This document shows positions 51,912 to 61,443 of a stretch of 64,000 nt of DNA, piece by piece; positions within the stretch are counted from its first letter, which is position 1; every line of letters starts with the position of its first letter. The notes below the pieces were generated by a model. That model had not been told where the DNA came from, searched no databases, and saw nothing but the letters and a program-made list of their open reading frames with translations. The stretch lies in contig CAYXNJ010000001.1 in the NCBI GenBank assembly GCA_964466465.1, positions 104,058 through 168,057 on the forward strand, read 5' to 3'. Both the position numbers and the translations under genes were made by a program. The DNA is from Sulfurospirillum sp964466465. GTDB lineage: Bacteria; Campylobacterota; Campylobacteria; Campylobacterales; Sulfurospirillaceae.

Positions 51912-53447
51912 CTAACGTTTACGAAAACTAAGAGCTTCTAAAAGATGTTCTTGCAAAATCTGCTCGCTTTGTGCCAAATCAGCAATGGAGCGTGCTATAC
52001 GAAGCACTTTGTGCATACTGCGCTGACTAAGACCCAAACGGTTTTGCGCCATTTCCAAACTCTCATGTGCTTTTGTTTCAAGTACACAAAAACGCATCGT
52101 GTCATGTTCATCAAGTTTACCATTCAGCTCTTTTTGTCCACGTTTTTTTTGCATGATAAAAGCTTTGAGTACTTGTTTGAGCATTTCTTCTGAGCTTAGT
52201 CCTTTTTCTTTAGAGTGCTCTTCACTCATTTGAATGTAAAGATCAATCCTATCCATAATAGGTTCAGAAATTCTTGATTTATAACGGTTGATTTCCACCT
52301 CACTGCAACGACATTCATGAACGTGACTAAAAAGGTTACCACAAGGACAAGGGTTTTGTGCTGCTGCAAAGAGAAATTTAGTTGCGTAGCTTATTTTTGT
52401 ATTGACGCGTGAGATGAGGACTCGATGATCTTCCAAAGGCTCTCTTAGACTTTCTAAAACGGTTTTTGAAAAGTTAGGGAATTCGTCAAAAAATAAAATA
52501 CCATTATGCGCGAGGGCAATTTCACCCGCTCTGCTTTGTGAGCTTCCCCCTCCAAAGATAGAAGGGCGAGAAGACGTATGGTGAGGAGATCTAAAGGGTC
52601 TTAGAGGGCTTAATTCAACATCTTCTTCTTGTAAGGATTGATAAGCGTTTGACTCCAAAATCTCTTCAATGCTTTGAGGAGGTAAAATGTAGCGTAAGCG
52701 TTTAATGCTCATGCTTTTACCGCACCCTGGGCTTCCTTCCATTAAAAGATTGTGCATACCAGCAGCAGCGATGAGCATAGCACGTTTGGCTCTGTGTTGA
52801 CCTAAAACATCGCTAAAATCGAGTGGAAACTGAGTATTATAAAAATAGTGTTTACCTTCAATTTCTAAACTGTTTTCACAAAAACTTTGTTGATCTGAAG
52901 GTATTTTTGTGTCAAAACGTTTTTCTTTAAAAAAGAGTAGGGCATCTCTGAGTGTTTCAACACCATAAGCCTCAATATTGGGGATTTGTTGTACTTTTAC
53001 AAGCAAGTCATTCGGAACCAAAACGCGTAAATTGGGTGTATGAGATGCTAATGAAAGAATAATGGGGAAAATAGTGTTTGTTTTTTTGACTTTTCCATCA
53101 AGACCTAATTCTCCAAAGATAAAAAAATCGTTACATGTAAAGCGTTCTTTTTGAATGGCGATGAGTAGCGCAATGACCAAGTCAAAGTGACTTCCCTCTT
53201 TTTTTAGGTCTGATGGCGAGAGATTGATCGTAATTTTTTGAGAAGGAAATTGAAAGTTTATACTTGAAAGTGCCGATTTTATGCGCTCGCGCGACTCTTG
53301 GATGGATTGGTCTGCGATCCCCACGATGCTAAAACCAGGAAGGGCTCTTACAAGCGTGGATTCGACATCAACCTCATAGGCTTTATTACCATAGAGTGTT
53401 GCACATTTAGCATGTTTAACTTTGGAAAGTGCTACAGCTTCTTCCAC
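51912..53447 (-). CDS. comM: ComM/YifB-family Mg-chelatase-like AAA ATPase
   Basis: Hexameric AAA+ helicase of 511 residues that in studied bacteria (ComM) supports branch migration in natural transformation. N-terminal LonC-like domain (GFSIVGIADQSIQESRERI), Walker A GSPGCGKSMS (about 243), Walker B LFFDEFPNF, sensor AAQNPCPCGN and a C-terminal helical domain. Cysteines CPCGN...ECRC form a likely zinc site. Starts two bases after the def stop. Confidence 0.93.
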   Translation of the reverse strand: MEEAVALSKVKHAKCATLYGNKAYEVDVESTLVRALPGFSIVGIADQSIQESRERIKSALSSINFQFPSQKITINLSPSDLKKEGSHFDLVIALLIAIQKERFTCNDFFIFGELGLDGKVKKTNTIFPIILSLASHTPNLRVLVPNDLLVKVQQIPNIEAYGVETLRDALLFFKEKRFDTKIPSDQQSFCENSLEIEGKHYFYNTQFPLDFSDVLGQHRAKRAMLIAAAGMHNLLMEGSPGCGKSMSIKRLRYILPPQSIEEILESNAYQSLQEEDVELSPLRPFRSPHHTSSRPSIFGGGSSQSRAGEIALAHNGILFFDEFPNFSKTVLESLREPLEDHRVLISRVNTKISYATKFLFAAAQNPCPCGNLFSHVHECRCSEVEINRYKSRISEPIMDRIDLYIQMSEEHSKEKGLSSEEMLKQVLKAFIMQKKRGQKELNGKLDEHDTMRFCVLETKAHESLEMAQNRLGLSQRSMHKVLRIARSIADLAQSEQILQEHLLEALSFRKR

Positions 53448-53449
53448 AG

Positions 53450-53965
53450 TTATTTACCTGCTTTTTGCTTTTTTTTCCACTCTTTTTCAAATTTTTTACG
53501 TTTTAAGTAAGAGAGCTTTTCGATAAAAAGACGACCTTTTAAATGGTCCATCTCGTGCTGTACAGCAATAGCCATAAGGTCTGTAAACTCTTCTTCATGT
53601 TGGTTACCATTTCTATCAAAATAATGTAGTTTGATATGCGCAGCGCGTTCTACTTCATCGTAATATCCTGGCACACTCAAGCACCCTTCTTGATAGATCG
53701 TTAAACCATCTTTTTCAACGATAACAGGATTGATAATTTCATAAAGATTTTCAATTTTTTGAGAACCCTCTTCATCGACAAGGTTAATAATCAATACATT
53801 TAAAGGTACACCTATCTGAATGGCAGCAAGTCCAATGCCCTCTCTACAGACCATCGTATCGTACATATCTTGTAAAAGAGTGTGAAGATGCGCATCAAAA
53901 TGCGTGACATCTTTAGATGTTTCGCGTAGAAGCTTATTGGGATAAACTAATACCTCTTTAATCAT
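53450..53965 (-). CDS. def: Peptide deformylase
   Basis: Removes the formyl group from new proteins. The start MIKEVLVYPN at 53965 overlaps the upstream stop by four bases, giving 171 residues. All three metal motifs are present: GIGLAAIQIG (about 45), EGCLSVPGYY (about 98) and QHEMDHLKG (about 140). Basic C-terminal tail. Confidence 0.96.
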   Translation of the reverse strand: MIKEVLVYPNKLLRETSKDVTHFDAHLHTLLQDMYDTMVCREGIGLAAIQIGVPLNVLIINLVDEEGSQKIENLYEIINPVIVEKDGLTIYQEGCLSVPGYYDEVERAAHIKLHYFDRNGNQHEEEFTDLMAIAVQHEMDHLKGRLFIEKLSYLKRKKFEKEWKKKQKAGK

Positions 53966-55053
53966 AGCTCCTCGCTTGGAAGAGAAGGCGTACACACAAT
54001 GTATGGAACATATTTTTTGCCCGTGTGAGGGAGTTCTTCAAGAGTTGCCGCAATGAACTCTTCTGCATTATGGTCGGTATCTAACGCGACAATGGAGAGT
54101 TCAATATCGGTTTCAACTTCTCCTGTTCCTACGAAGAAACTGGTTTGGTAAACGAGTTCGCTGATACGATCACACGCTTTTTTAGCACCCACAATATCGG
54201 TATGTTTGAGAATCATAGCAAAAACACCATCGCCAAAATGAGCCACTACATCGCTTCTACGCGATGTTTTTAAAAGAAGTTTTGCAATGTTTCGTACAAC
54301 AGTATCTTTATCTTTTTTATTGACAATTTTCTCTAGCGTATCTTCTTTAACACGTGCTAACACCAAAGAAGTTGGATGCGCATAATTTTTAATCAGTTTG
54401 ATCTCATCTTGAAGGGATTTTAAAAGATAACGACGATTGTAAACGCCATATTTCACATCAAAAATAGATTGGTTATCGACCTCTTGCAAAATAGTTGTTG
54501 TTTTTTGATAATACTCTTTTAAAAGATCAATTTGTTTAGTCGTTAAACCAAACATTTTATTGAGATCTTCACTTAAAGAAGAGATGATATTTTGGATGGA
54601 TAATGGATTAGAATTTGTCTCTAATTGTGTCGAACGCTTTTTAATAATCTCTTGCATAACATTAAGGTTACGATACACCGTAGAAACAACTTGCATGATG
54701 TTTTTAATCTGACTAAAACCTTCTTTGACTTCACGTTCAATGCGTGCATGATTTTCATCATTATTGGTATTTTCAAGCTCTAAAAAGTCATTGATACGTT
54801 TTTTAAAAGCAGCAGGCTTACTCTCTAAAAGTTTGTCAAAATAGATCTGAAAATTGGTAGGTGTAGGAGGAATATTTTCATCTCCTAGCACCTTAAGTAC
54901 CAATGCGGCAAATTTTTCAAGCTCAACATTCGATGCTTGGGTTACAATAGGCTCTTTGGGAGTAGGTGGTGGTGGAGCTTGCTCAATCGTATCATCTTTG
55001 ACATCGATATTGTAAACACCTGTTTTACCTTTTTCTTTATTGAAACGAACCAT
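53962..55053 (-). CDS. GGDEF-domain protein with degenerate active site
   Basis: Cytoplasmic protein of 363 residues. Residues about 45-195 are helical. The C-terminal GGDEF domain starts near 205 (VKYGVYNRRYLLKSLQDEI), but the signature is FGDGVF (about 275) instead of GGDEF, so cyclase activity is doubtful. It may bind nucleotide or a partner instead. It sits in a row tig-clpP-this-def-comM with overlapping ends, a conserved-looking housekeeping neighbourhood. Confidence 0.85.
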   Translation of the reverse strand: MVRFNKEKGKTGVYNIDVKDDTIEQAPPPPTPKEPIVTQASNVELEKFAALVLKVLGDENIPPTPTNFQIYFDKLLESKPAAFKKRINDFLELENTNNDENHARIEREVKEGFSQIKNIMQVVSTVYRNLNVMQEIIKKRSTQLETNSNPLSIQNIISSLSEDLNKMFGLTTKQIDLLKEYYQKTTTILQEVDNQSIFDVKYGVYNRRYLLKSLQDEIKLIKNYAHPTSLVLARVKEDTLEKIVNKKDKDTVVRNIAKLLLKTSRRSDVVAHFGDGVFAMILKHTDIVGAKKACDRISELVYQTSFFVGTGEVETDIELSIVALDTDHNAEEFIAATLEELPHTGKKYVPYIVCTPSLPSEEL

Positions 55054-55073
55054 TGTTTGCCTTTTTTACTATG

Positions 55074-55664
55074 TTATTTAAAACTTCTATCGAGTACTTT
55101 ATCAATTAATCCATATTCACATGACTCTTCTGCGCTCATAAAGAAATCTCGTTCGGTATCTTTAATAATTTTTGGAAGTTTTTGTGAACAATTTTTCGCC
55201 AAAATTTCATTGAGTACGTGTTTCATACGCAAAATTTCTTTGGCTTGAATTTCAATGTCTGTTGCTTGTCCTTGCGCACCACCTAATGGTTGGTGAATCA
55301 TGATACGAGCATTTGGCAAAGCATAACGTTTGCCTTTCGTACCAGAGCTAAGCAAAAATGCTCCCATCGAAGCAGCCTGACCAATACAAATGGTACTAAT
55401 ATCAGGCTTGATATAGTTCATGGTGTCGTAGATGCTAAAACCACTGGTAATAACGCCACCTGGGGAGTTAATATAAAGATAAATATCTTTCTCAGGATCT
55501 TCCGCTTCAAGGAACAAAAGCTGCGCAACGATCGAAGAAGCAACAACATCATTAATCTCACCGCTGAGCATAATGATACGATCTTTTAAGAGGCGAGAGT
55601 AGATATCGTAACTTCTCTCACCACGACCTGTTTTTTCGATAACGACAGGAACATAATAGCTCAT
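55074..55664 (-). CDS. clpP: ATP-dependent Clp protease proteolytic subunit
   Basis: Serine protease of 196 residues forming the tetradecameric chamber. Catalytic Ser in GQAASMGAFLLSSG (about 98), His in MIHQPLGGAQG (about 123) and Asp near 172 in DTERDFFMSAEE. Overlaps the tig stop by one base (TAATG). Confidence 0.97.
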   Translation of the reverse strand: MSYYVPVVIEKTGRGERSYDIYSRLLKDRIIMLSGEINDVVASSIVAQLLFLEAEDPEKDIYLYINSPGGVITSGFSIYDTMNYIKPDISTICIGQAASMGAFLLSSGTKGKRYALPNARIMIHQPLGGAQGQATDIEIQAKEILRMKHVLNEILAKNCSQKLPKIIKDTERDFFMSAEESCEYGLIDKVLDRSFK

Positions 55665-56962
55665 TATTTACCTTTAGTAAAAAGCTTTGTGAAGAGTCTC
55701 TCTTCAATAATAGACATTTTAATTGCTGGAAGAACACCTTGTTTCTCGTAGAACTCTAAGTATTCTTTTGGATTAGCACCTTGTTGCATTGCTTCAAAGT
55801 AGATCATCTGAAGAACTTCTTGGTCACTAACGTTGATGCTCTCTTGTTTTGCTAATTCGTCAACAATGAAAGTGAGTTTAACACTTTTTTCTGCATCGTT
55901 TCTGAATTCTTCTCTTTTTTCTTTAATTTTTTCAGGATTACCTGCAAATTCTTTGATTTCATCTTCGCTAAGCTTTCCAAAAACACTTCTCATTTGAAGA
56001 TCAATCTCTTGATCAACAATGTTCTCAGGAAGGTCAAGAGCAATTTTTTCTAAAACGTTTTCAACAAATTTAGGTTTAACTTCTTCATTGAAGAGTTTTG
56101 CCAATTTTTCGTTACGGATTTCAGTTTCAATTTGCTCTTCAAGTACTTCGAGTGTTGGGTTTTCTACACCTGGAAGAAGCTTTTTGATCATATCTTCACT
56201 TGGAGTCTCAGGAATATCTTTAACTTTGATCTCTTTAAGGGTTATTTTAAATACAGTTGGTTTACCTGCAAGGTCTTTGTTACCATAGTTTTCTGGGAAA
56301 GTTACAGCGATCTCTTTTGCTTTAGCGCTTACTTTCATGCCGATGATACCATCTTCAAAACCAGGAATAAATGAACCACTACCAATCTCAAGTGTATAAC
56401 CTTCTGCTTTACCACCATCAAACGCAACACCATCTAAGAAGCCTTCAAAATCAATCACAACAAAATCACCTGATTTAACAGCACGTTTTTCTTCAACCGT
56501 TTTAAGTTCAGCAACCAGTGCCAATGTTTTCTCAAGTCTCTCGCTGATCTCTTTTTTAGTCACTTTTGGAGCTTTGTATTCAGGAACACACTCTTTATAA
56601 CCTTCAACATTTACAGATGGTCTGAATGAAAGTTTCATAACGAGTTCTAAACCACCATCTTTTTCTTCAAATTTAGAAAAACTTGGCTCACCTACAACGA
56701 GTTCTGCTTTGACATCTAATTCTGCCAATGCTTTTGTGTAAAGCTCTCTAAGTGCTTCAGTTTGTGCGTCTTCTTTAAGTTGTTTGCCGTAACGTGCTTT
56801 AACGATATGTGCTGGAACTTTTCCTTTTCTAAAACCATCTACTTTCATATTTGAAGCAGCAGATGCAATCATCTTCTCTTCTTTTTTTTGCAATAGTGCT
56901 GGTGAAATGGTTGCCTCAACTGCAGCATTAGCACTATTAGTACGGTTAACTTTAATTTGCAT
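55664..56962 (-). CDS. tig: Trigger factor
   Basis: Ribosome-bound chaperone of 432 residues. N-terminal ribosome-binding domain with the GFRKGKVP signature (about 43-50), FKBP-type peptidyl-prolyl isomerase domain (about 160-240, GDFVVIDFEGFLDG) and long helical C-terminal arms. It starts behind AAAAGGGA and precedes clpP, the common order. Confidence 0.96.
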   Translation of the reverse strand: MQIKVNRTNSANAAVEATISPALLQKKEEKMIASAASNMKVDGFRKGKVPAHIVKARYGKQLKEDAQTEALRELYTKALAELDVKAELVVGEPSFSKFEEKDGGLELVMKLSFRPSVNVEGYKECVPEYKAPKVTKKEISERLEKTLALVAELKTVEEKRAVKSGDFVVIDFEGFLDGVAFDGGKAEGYTLEIGSGSFIPGFEDGIIGMKVSAKAKEIAVTFPENYGNKDLAGKPTVFKITLKEIKVKDIPETPSEDMIKKLLPGVENPTLEVLEEQIETEIRNEKLAKLFNEEVKPKFVENVLEKIALDLPENIVDQEIDLQMRSVFGKLSEDEIKEFAGNPEKIKEKREEFRNDAEKSVKLTFIVDELAKQESINVSDQEVLQMIYFEAMQQGANPKEYLEFYEKQGVLPAIKMSIIEERLFTKLFTKGK

Positions 56963-57092
56963 AAAATCCCTTTTCGATATAAAATTTTGCTCAAATATAC
57001 CAAAAAATTGCTTTTAAGTCGCTTTTTATCCATTAAAAAGCAAAAAGCAGATAAAATATCTCGTTTTAATTTTAATAAAAGTGACTGATACA

Positions 57093-57668
57093 ATGCAACG
57101 AAGAGAAGAGTTTGAACAAGCGGTTAAAACAATGCTCGAAATTATCGGTGAAAATACAAGTAGAGAAGGGCTTTTAAAAACCCCAACACGCGTATTTAAA
57201 GCATATGAGTACATGACTCAAGGCTATCACCAAAGCCCTAATGATGTCTTAGGCGAAGCCCTTTTTGAGAGTGACAATAATCAAATGGTATTGATTAAAG
57301 ATATAGAATTTTATTCGATGTGTGAACATCACCTTTTACCGATTATTGGACGTGCTCATGTGGCGTATATTCCTAATGGAAAAGTGGTTGGACTTTCTAA
57401 AATTCCTCGCATGGTGGACATTTTTGCACGCCGTCTTCAAATTCAAGAACAACTTACCGAACAAATTGCAAAAGCCATAGATGATGTTATCGCTCCTAAG
57501 GGAGTGGGTGTTGTCATTCAAGCACGCCATATGTGTATGGAGATGCGTGGTGTTGAAAAAACACACTCAAATACCACTACATCGGCTCTTCGTGGACTTT
57601 TTCTCAAAGCAGATACGCGAAAAGAGTTTTTTGATATCATCAATGCACCACAGGCAAATCGCTACTAA
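57093..57668 (+). CDS. folE: GTP cyclohydrolase I
   Basis: First step of folate (and queuosine-type) synthesis, GTP to dihydroneopterin triphosphate. Zinc ligands are in MCEHHLLPIIGRAHVAY (about 75-91) and RHMCMEMRGVEKT (about 148). From the ATG at 57093 it has 191 residues; a GTG at 57081 would add four. Neither has a clear Shine-Dalgarno sequence. The stop overlaps fliI (TAATG). Confidence 0.95.
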   Translation: MQRREEFEQAVKTMLEIIGENTSREGLLKTPTRVFKAYEYMTQGYHQSPNDVLGEALFESDNNQMVLIKDIEFYSMCEHHLLPIIGRAHVAYIPNGKVVGLSKIPRMVDIFARRLQIQEQLTEQIAKAIDDVIAPKGVGVVIQARHMCMEMRGVEKTHSNTTTSALRGLFLKADTRKEFFDIINAPQANRY

Positions 57669-58972
57669 TGCCACTCACTCGTCTTAGAGAAAAACTTCAC
57701 GGTAAAAGCCTTTCTCCTATGTTTGGTACGATTACCAAAATTAGCTCTACAACCATTGAAGCGATGGGGCTAAGACCAAGCATTGGAGATATTGTCAAAA
57801 TTGTCTCTTTAGATGGGAACAAAAGTGAACTCGGTATGATTACCGAAGTGGATCGTAACTCCTTTTTTATCTCTCCGTTTGGTTTTATCGAAGGTTTTAA
57901 AATCGGCGATAAAGTGTTCATTAGTGAACAAGGGATGATGATCCCTGTAGGGGAAGAGTTGCTGGGTCGCGTTGTTGATCCGTTTATTCGCCCAAAAGAC
58001 GGCAAAGGAACGGTAGGTGCAACGTCTATGGCGCCTATCATGAAAGCGCCACTTGATCCGATGAAAAGAGGACTCATTAACGAGCCATTCCGTGTCGGTG
58101 TCAAGACTATTGACGGTCTTCTCACCTGTGGAAAAGGTCAAAAAATGGGCATTTTCGCAGGAAGTGGTGTTGGAAAGTCCACATTGATGGGAATGATCGT
58201 AAGAGGAAGTGAAGCGCCCATTAAAGTGGTTGCGCTCATTGGTGAGCGTGGACGTGAGGTTCCTGAGTTTATTGAAAAAAACTTGGGTGGAAATCTTGAA
58301 AACACTGTCATCATTGTTGCAACCAGCGATGACTCACCTTTGATGCGAAAATACGGTGCGTTTACCGCAATGAGTGTTGCAGAGTATTTTAAAAATCAAG
58401 GTAAAGATGTTTTGTTTATGATGGATTCGGTCACACGTTTTGCGATGGCACAGCGTGAAATCGGACTGGCTTTAGGTGAGCCTCCAACATCAAAAGGATA
58501 CCCACCTTCAGTTTTAGCACTCTTGCCACAGCTTATGGAGCGGGCAGGAAAAGAAGAGGGTAAAGGCTCTATTACAGCATTTTTTACCGTTTTGGTTGAG
58601 GGTGATGACCTCAGTGATCCGATTGCCGATCAATCCAGAAGTATTTTGGACGGTCACATTGTTTTGAGTCGTGAGTTAACCGACTATGGCATTTACCCGC
58701 CGATTAGCATTCAAAACAGTGCTTCAAGGGTCATGGGCGATGTCATCGATGGAGATCATAAAAAAGCAGCGATGCGCTTTAAACGACTCAATTCCATTTT
58801 AAAAGAGAATGAGGTTCTCATTCGTATTGGTGCGTATGAAAAAGGCAATGATAAAGAGCTCGATATAGCGATTAGTAAAAAAGATAAAATGAATGGTTTT
58901 TTACAGCAAGACCCTGATGAGGTTTTCGAATTTGATACAACCGTTACTGAGTTAAAACAGATCATTGCGTAA
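57668..58972 (+). CDS. fliI: Flagellum-specific ATPase FliI
   Basis: ATPase of the flagellar type III export apparatus, 434 residues. Walker A GSGVGKST (about 162), RGREVPEF, Walker B LFMMDSVTRFAMAQRE (about 250) and the C-terminal DYGIYPPISIQNSASRVM region common to F1-beta-like export ATPases. It indicates a flagellated organism. Coupled to folE by a one-base overlap rather than to other flagellar genes, as is common in Campylobacterota, where flagellar genes are scattered. Confidence 0.95.
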   Translation: MPLTRLREKLHGKSLSPMFGTITKISSTTIEAMGLRPSIGDIVKIVSLDGNKSELGMITEVDRNSFFISPFGFIEGFKIGDKVFISEQGMMIPVGEELLGRVVDPFIRPKDGKGTVGATSMAPIMKAPLDPMKRGLINEPFRVGVKTIDGLLTCGKGQKMGIFAGSGVGKSTLMGMIVRGSEAPIKVVALIGERGREVPEFIEKNLGGNLENTVIIVATSDDSPLMRKYGAFTAMSVAEYFKNQGKDVLFMMDSVTRFAMAQREIGLALGEPPTSKGYPPSVLALLPQLMERAGKEEGKGSITAFFTVLVEGDDLSDPIADQSRSILDGHIVLSRELTDYGIYPPISIQNSASRVMGDVIDGDHKKAAMRFKRLNSILKENEVLIRIGAYEKGNDKELDIAISKKDKMNGFLQQDPDEVFEFDTTVTELKQIIA

Positions 58973-59023
58973 ATTTTTTTAGTATTTTTTAATATAGAAA
59001 GTAATAGTATTCAAAAAATTAAT

Positions 59024-59042
59024 TAGGATAAAGTTTATCCTA
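59024..59042 (+). promoter_or_regulatory. Palindromic operator before nifS
   Basis: Perfect 19-base palindrome, TAGGATAAA-G-TTTATCCTA, followed at 59043-59050 by another half (TATAGGAT). It lies 23 bases before the nifS start. Likely a repressor site; the regulator is unknown. Confidence 0.5.
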
Positions 59043-59064
59043 TATAGGATGGAGTGATAAGACG

Positions 59065-60255
59065 ATGAGAGTCTATTTAGATAATAACGCGACAACGATG
59101 CTTGATCCAGAAGCATTTGCTCTAATGCAACCTTACTTTTGTGAAAAATTTGGTAATCCAAACTCTTTACATCAATTTGGTAGTGAGAGCCATCCAGCAC
59201 TTCGCAAAGCTATGGATCAGCTCTATGCGGGTATTAATGCAAGCGATGATGATGACATCGTCATCACTTCCTGTGCTACGGAGAGTATTAACTGGGTCAT
59301 TAAAGGAATTTATAACGACTATATTTTAAATGGTGATAAAGACCATATTATCACGAGTGAAGTAGAACACCCTGCCGTTGGCTCTTCCTGTAAATTCTTA
59401 GAAGAACGCGGCGTTAAAGTCACCTATTTACCAGTCAATACCGATGGTGTCATTAGTGTAGAAGATTTGAAAAACGCCATTACGGATAAAACAGCGCTTG
59501 TCTCCATTATGTGGGCAAATAACGAAACAGGTATGATCTTCCCTATCGAAGAGATCGGTGCTATTTGTAAAGAAAGAGGCGTATTATTTCATACCGATGG
59601 CGTTCAAGCGGTTGGTAAAATCCCAGTAGATGTCAAAAAAGCTAATGTCGATTTTATGAGTTTTTCGGGGCATAAATTCCACGGTCCAAAAGGCGTTGGT
59701 GGTCTTTATATTCGTGGTGGACAAAAACTAACACCTTTACTTCATGGTGGTGAACATATGGGTGGCCGCCGTAGTGGAACACTGAATGTTCCTGGCATTA
59801 TTGGTATGGGAAAAGCGATGGAACTTGCTGTTGCTGCACTTGATTTTGAAAAAAGTACTGTAAGACGTCTTCGTGATAAACTTGAAGATGCACTGCTTCA
59901 AATTCCTGAGACAATCGTTGTAGGTACAAAAGAACAACGTGTTCCTAATACTATTTTGATTAGTGTTAAAGGTATTGAGGGTGAAGCGATGCTTTGGGAT
60001 CTTAACCAAAATGGCATAGGTGCTAGCACAGGAAGTGCATGTGCGAGTGAAGCATTAGAGTCTAACCCTGTTATGGAAGCTATTGGTGCAGAAGCAGACT
60101 TGGCGCATACAGCGCTTCGTTTATCTCTTTCACGTTTTACAACCGAAGCTGAGATAGACTATGCGATAGATGTGATTAATAAAGCGGTTGTAAGACTTCG
60201 CGCAATTTCAAGCACCTACGCATACGCGCCAGAGTGGCACGTCAGTAAGCTATAA
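59065..60255 (+). CDS. nifS: Cysteine desulfurase NifS
   Basis: PLP enzyme of 396 residues that takes sulfur from cysteine for iron-sulfur cluster assembly. PLP Lys in SFSGHKFHGPKG (about 203), N-terminal YLDNNATTMLDPEA and the persulfide Cys in STGSACASEALESNP (about 328). In Campylobacterota NifS/NifU serve as the general assembly machinery rather than a nitrogenase-specific one. It may also feed MnmA and the Moco genes downstream. Confidence 0.95.
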   Translation: MRVYLDNNATTMLDPEAFALMQPYFCEKFGNPNSLHQFGSESHPALRKAMDQLYAGINASDDDDIVITSCATESINWVIKGIYNDYILNGDKDHIITSEVEHPAVGSSCKFLEERGVKVTYLPVNTDGVISVEDLKNAITDKTALVSIMWANNETGMIFPIEEIGAICKERGVLFHTDGVQAVGKIPVDVKKANVDFMSFSGHKFHGPKGVGGLYIRGGQKLTPLLHGGEHMGGRRSGTLNVPGIIGMGKAMELAVAALDFEKSTVRRLRDKLEDALLQIPETIVVGTKEQRVPNTILISVKGIEGEAMLWDLNQNGIGASTGSACASEALESNPVMEAIGAEADLAHTALRLSLSRFTTEAEIDYAIDVINKAVVRLRAISSTYAYAPEWHVSKL

Positions 60256-60394
60256 GCGAGTTCTTGTAGAACTCTTAACACGTTTTGAAAGCAAAGCTTC
60301 CAAAACTACGTTAACACTGGGTTTTCTTCGAAAGATCGCCCACGCACTTTTTAAGTGCTTTAAATGAGATGTTAAAGATTAAAAGGATAAAAAA
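60256..60394 (+). promoter_or_regulatory. Three-hairpin leader between nifS and nifU
   Basis: Three consecutive stems in 139 bases: GAGTTC/GAACTC (60258-60274), GTTTTGAAAGC/GCTTCCAAAAC with one mismatch (60282-60306) and GCACTT/AAGTGC (60344-60358). There is no T run, so they may process or stabilise the mRNA or form a regulated leader for nifU. Confidence 0.4.
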
Positions 60395-61384
60395 ATGGCA
60401 AAAAATAGTTTAATTGGCGGCTCCATTTGGGAGGAGTACAGCCAAAAAGTACAAGACCTTATGAACAACCCAAAAAATATGGGTGAACTCACAGAAGAAG
60501 ATGCAAAAAATATGGGTGGTAAGCTCATCATTGCGGATTTTGGTGCAGAGAGCTGCGGCGATGCCGTAAGACTTTACTGGGTTGTTGATGAAGCAACAGA
60601 AATCATCAAAGCGGCAAAATTTAAAAGCTTTGGTTGTGGTACTGCGATTGCAAGTTCTGACACAATGGCAGAACTTTGTATCGGTAAAACAGTTTCTGAA
60701 GCGGTAAAAATTACGAATATTGACGTTGAAAAAGCGATGCGCGATACACCAGATGTTCCTGCTGTTCCACCTCAAAAAATGCACTGTTCTGTTATGGCAT
60801 ACGATGTTATCAAAGCAGCAGCAGCTTCATTTAAAGGCGTCGATGCGGCTTCATTTGAAGATGACATCATCGTGTGCGAATGTGCGCGTGTCAGCCTTGG
60901 AACCATCAAAGAAGTTATCAAGATCAACGATCTTAAAACCGTTGAAGAGATCACCAACTACACCAAAGCAGGTGCATTTTGTAAATCCTGTATCAAGCCT
61001 GGTGGACATGAGGCGCGTGAGTACTATCTTGTTGACATTTTAAGAGATACGAGAGCAGAGATGGAACATGACCATTTATTGGCTATCTCAAATGCACAAA
61101 TTGCAGGTAGTAATACGGTTAATTTTGATGATTTAACTGTCGTTAAAAAATTCCAACAAATCGAAGCAGTTATTGATGAAAATATCCGACCAATGCTCGT
61201 TATGGATGGCGGTAACCTTGAAATTCTTGATATCAAACAAGGTGATGATGGAATGACGGATGTTTACATTCGCTACCTTGGTGCATGTAGTGGTTGTGCA
61301 AGTAGCTCTACAGGCACACTTTTCGCGATTGAAGCTGTACTACAAGAGAAATTAAGTAAAAATATACGAATATTACCTATCTAA
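60395..61384 (+). CDS. nifU: Iron-sulfur cluster scaffold NifU
   Basis: Scaffold of 329 residues with three modules: an IscU-like domain (about 1-130; Cys in GAESCGDAVRLYW, FGCGTAIASSD and KMHCSVMA), a bfd-type [2Fe-2S] domain (about 150-215; CECARVS and FCKSCIKPGG) and a C-terminal NifU/Nfu domain (about 255-329; GACSGCASSS). Full-length NifU type, partner of NifS. Confidence 0.96.
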   Translation: MAKNSLIGGSIWEEYSQKVQDLMNNPKNMGELTEEDAKNMGGKLIIADFGAESCGDAVRLYWVVDEATEIIKAAKFKSFGCGTAIASSDTMAELCIGKTVSEAVKITNIDVEKAMRDTPDVPAVPPQKMHCSVMAYDVIKAAAASFKGVDAASFEDDIIVCECARVSLGTIKEVIKINDLKTVEEITNYTKAGAFCKSCIKPGGHEAREYYLVDILRDTRAEMEHDHLLAISNAQIAGSNTVNFDDLTVVKKFQQIEAVIDENIRPMLVMDGGNLEILDIKQGDDGMTDVYIRYLGACSGCASSSTGTLFAIEAVLQEKLSKNIRILPI

Positions 61385-61390
61385 ATCAGA

Positions 61391-61420
61391 TTGCAGAAGA
61401 GTCTAACTCTTCTGCAATTT
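61391..61420 (+). terminator. Rho-independent terminator after nifU
   Basis: Perfect 11-bp stem TTGCAGAAGAG / CTCTTCTGCAA, 5-base loop, followed by TTT. It separates the iron-sulfur genes from the molybdopterin genes. Confidence 0.7.
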
Positions 61421-61443
61421 CTTACATTTTATAAGGAACATTC

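Noticed and set aside
60256..60394. Possible relative of the metY/sir element before nifU
   Set aside because: AACACG and AAGCTTCC look similar at first sight, but the order and pairing differ and the conserved arm is absent.
59065..61384. Nitrogen fixation genes because of nifS and nifU
   Set aside because: NifS/NifU are the general iron-sulfur machinery in Campylobacterota and no nitrogenase genes are in the window.
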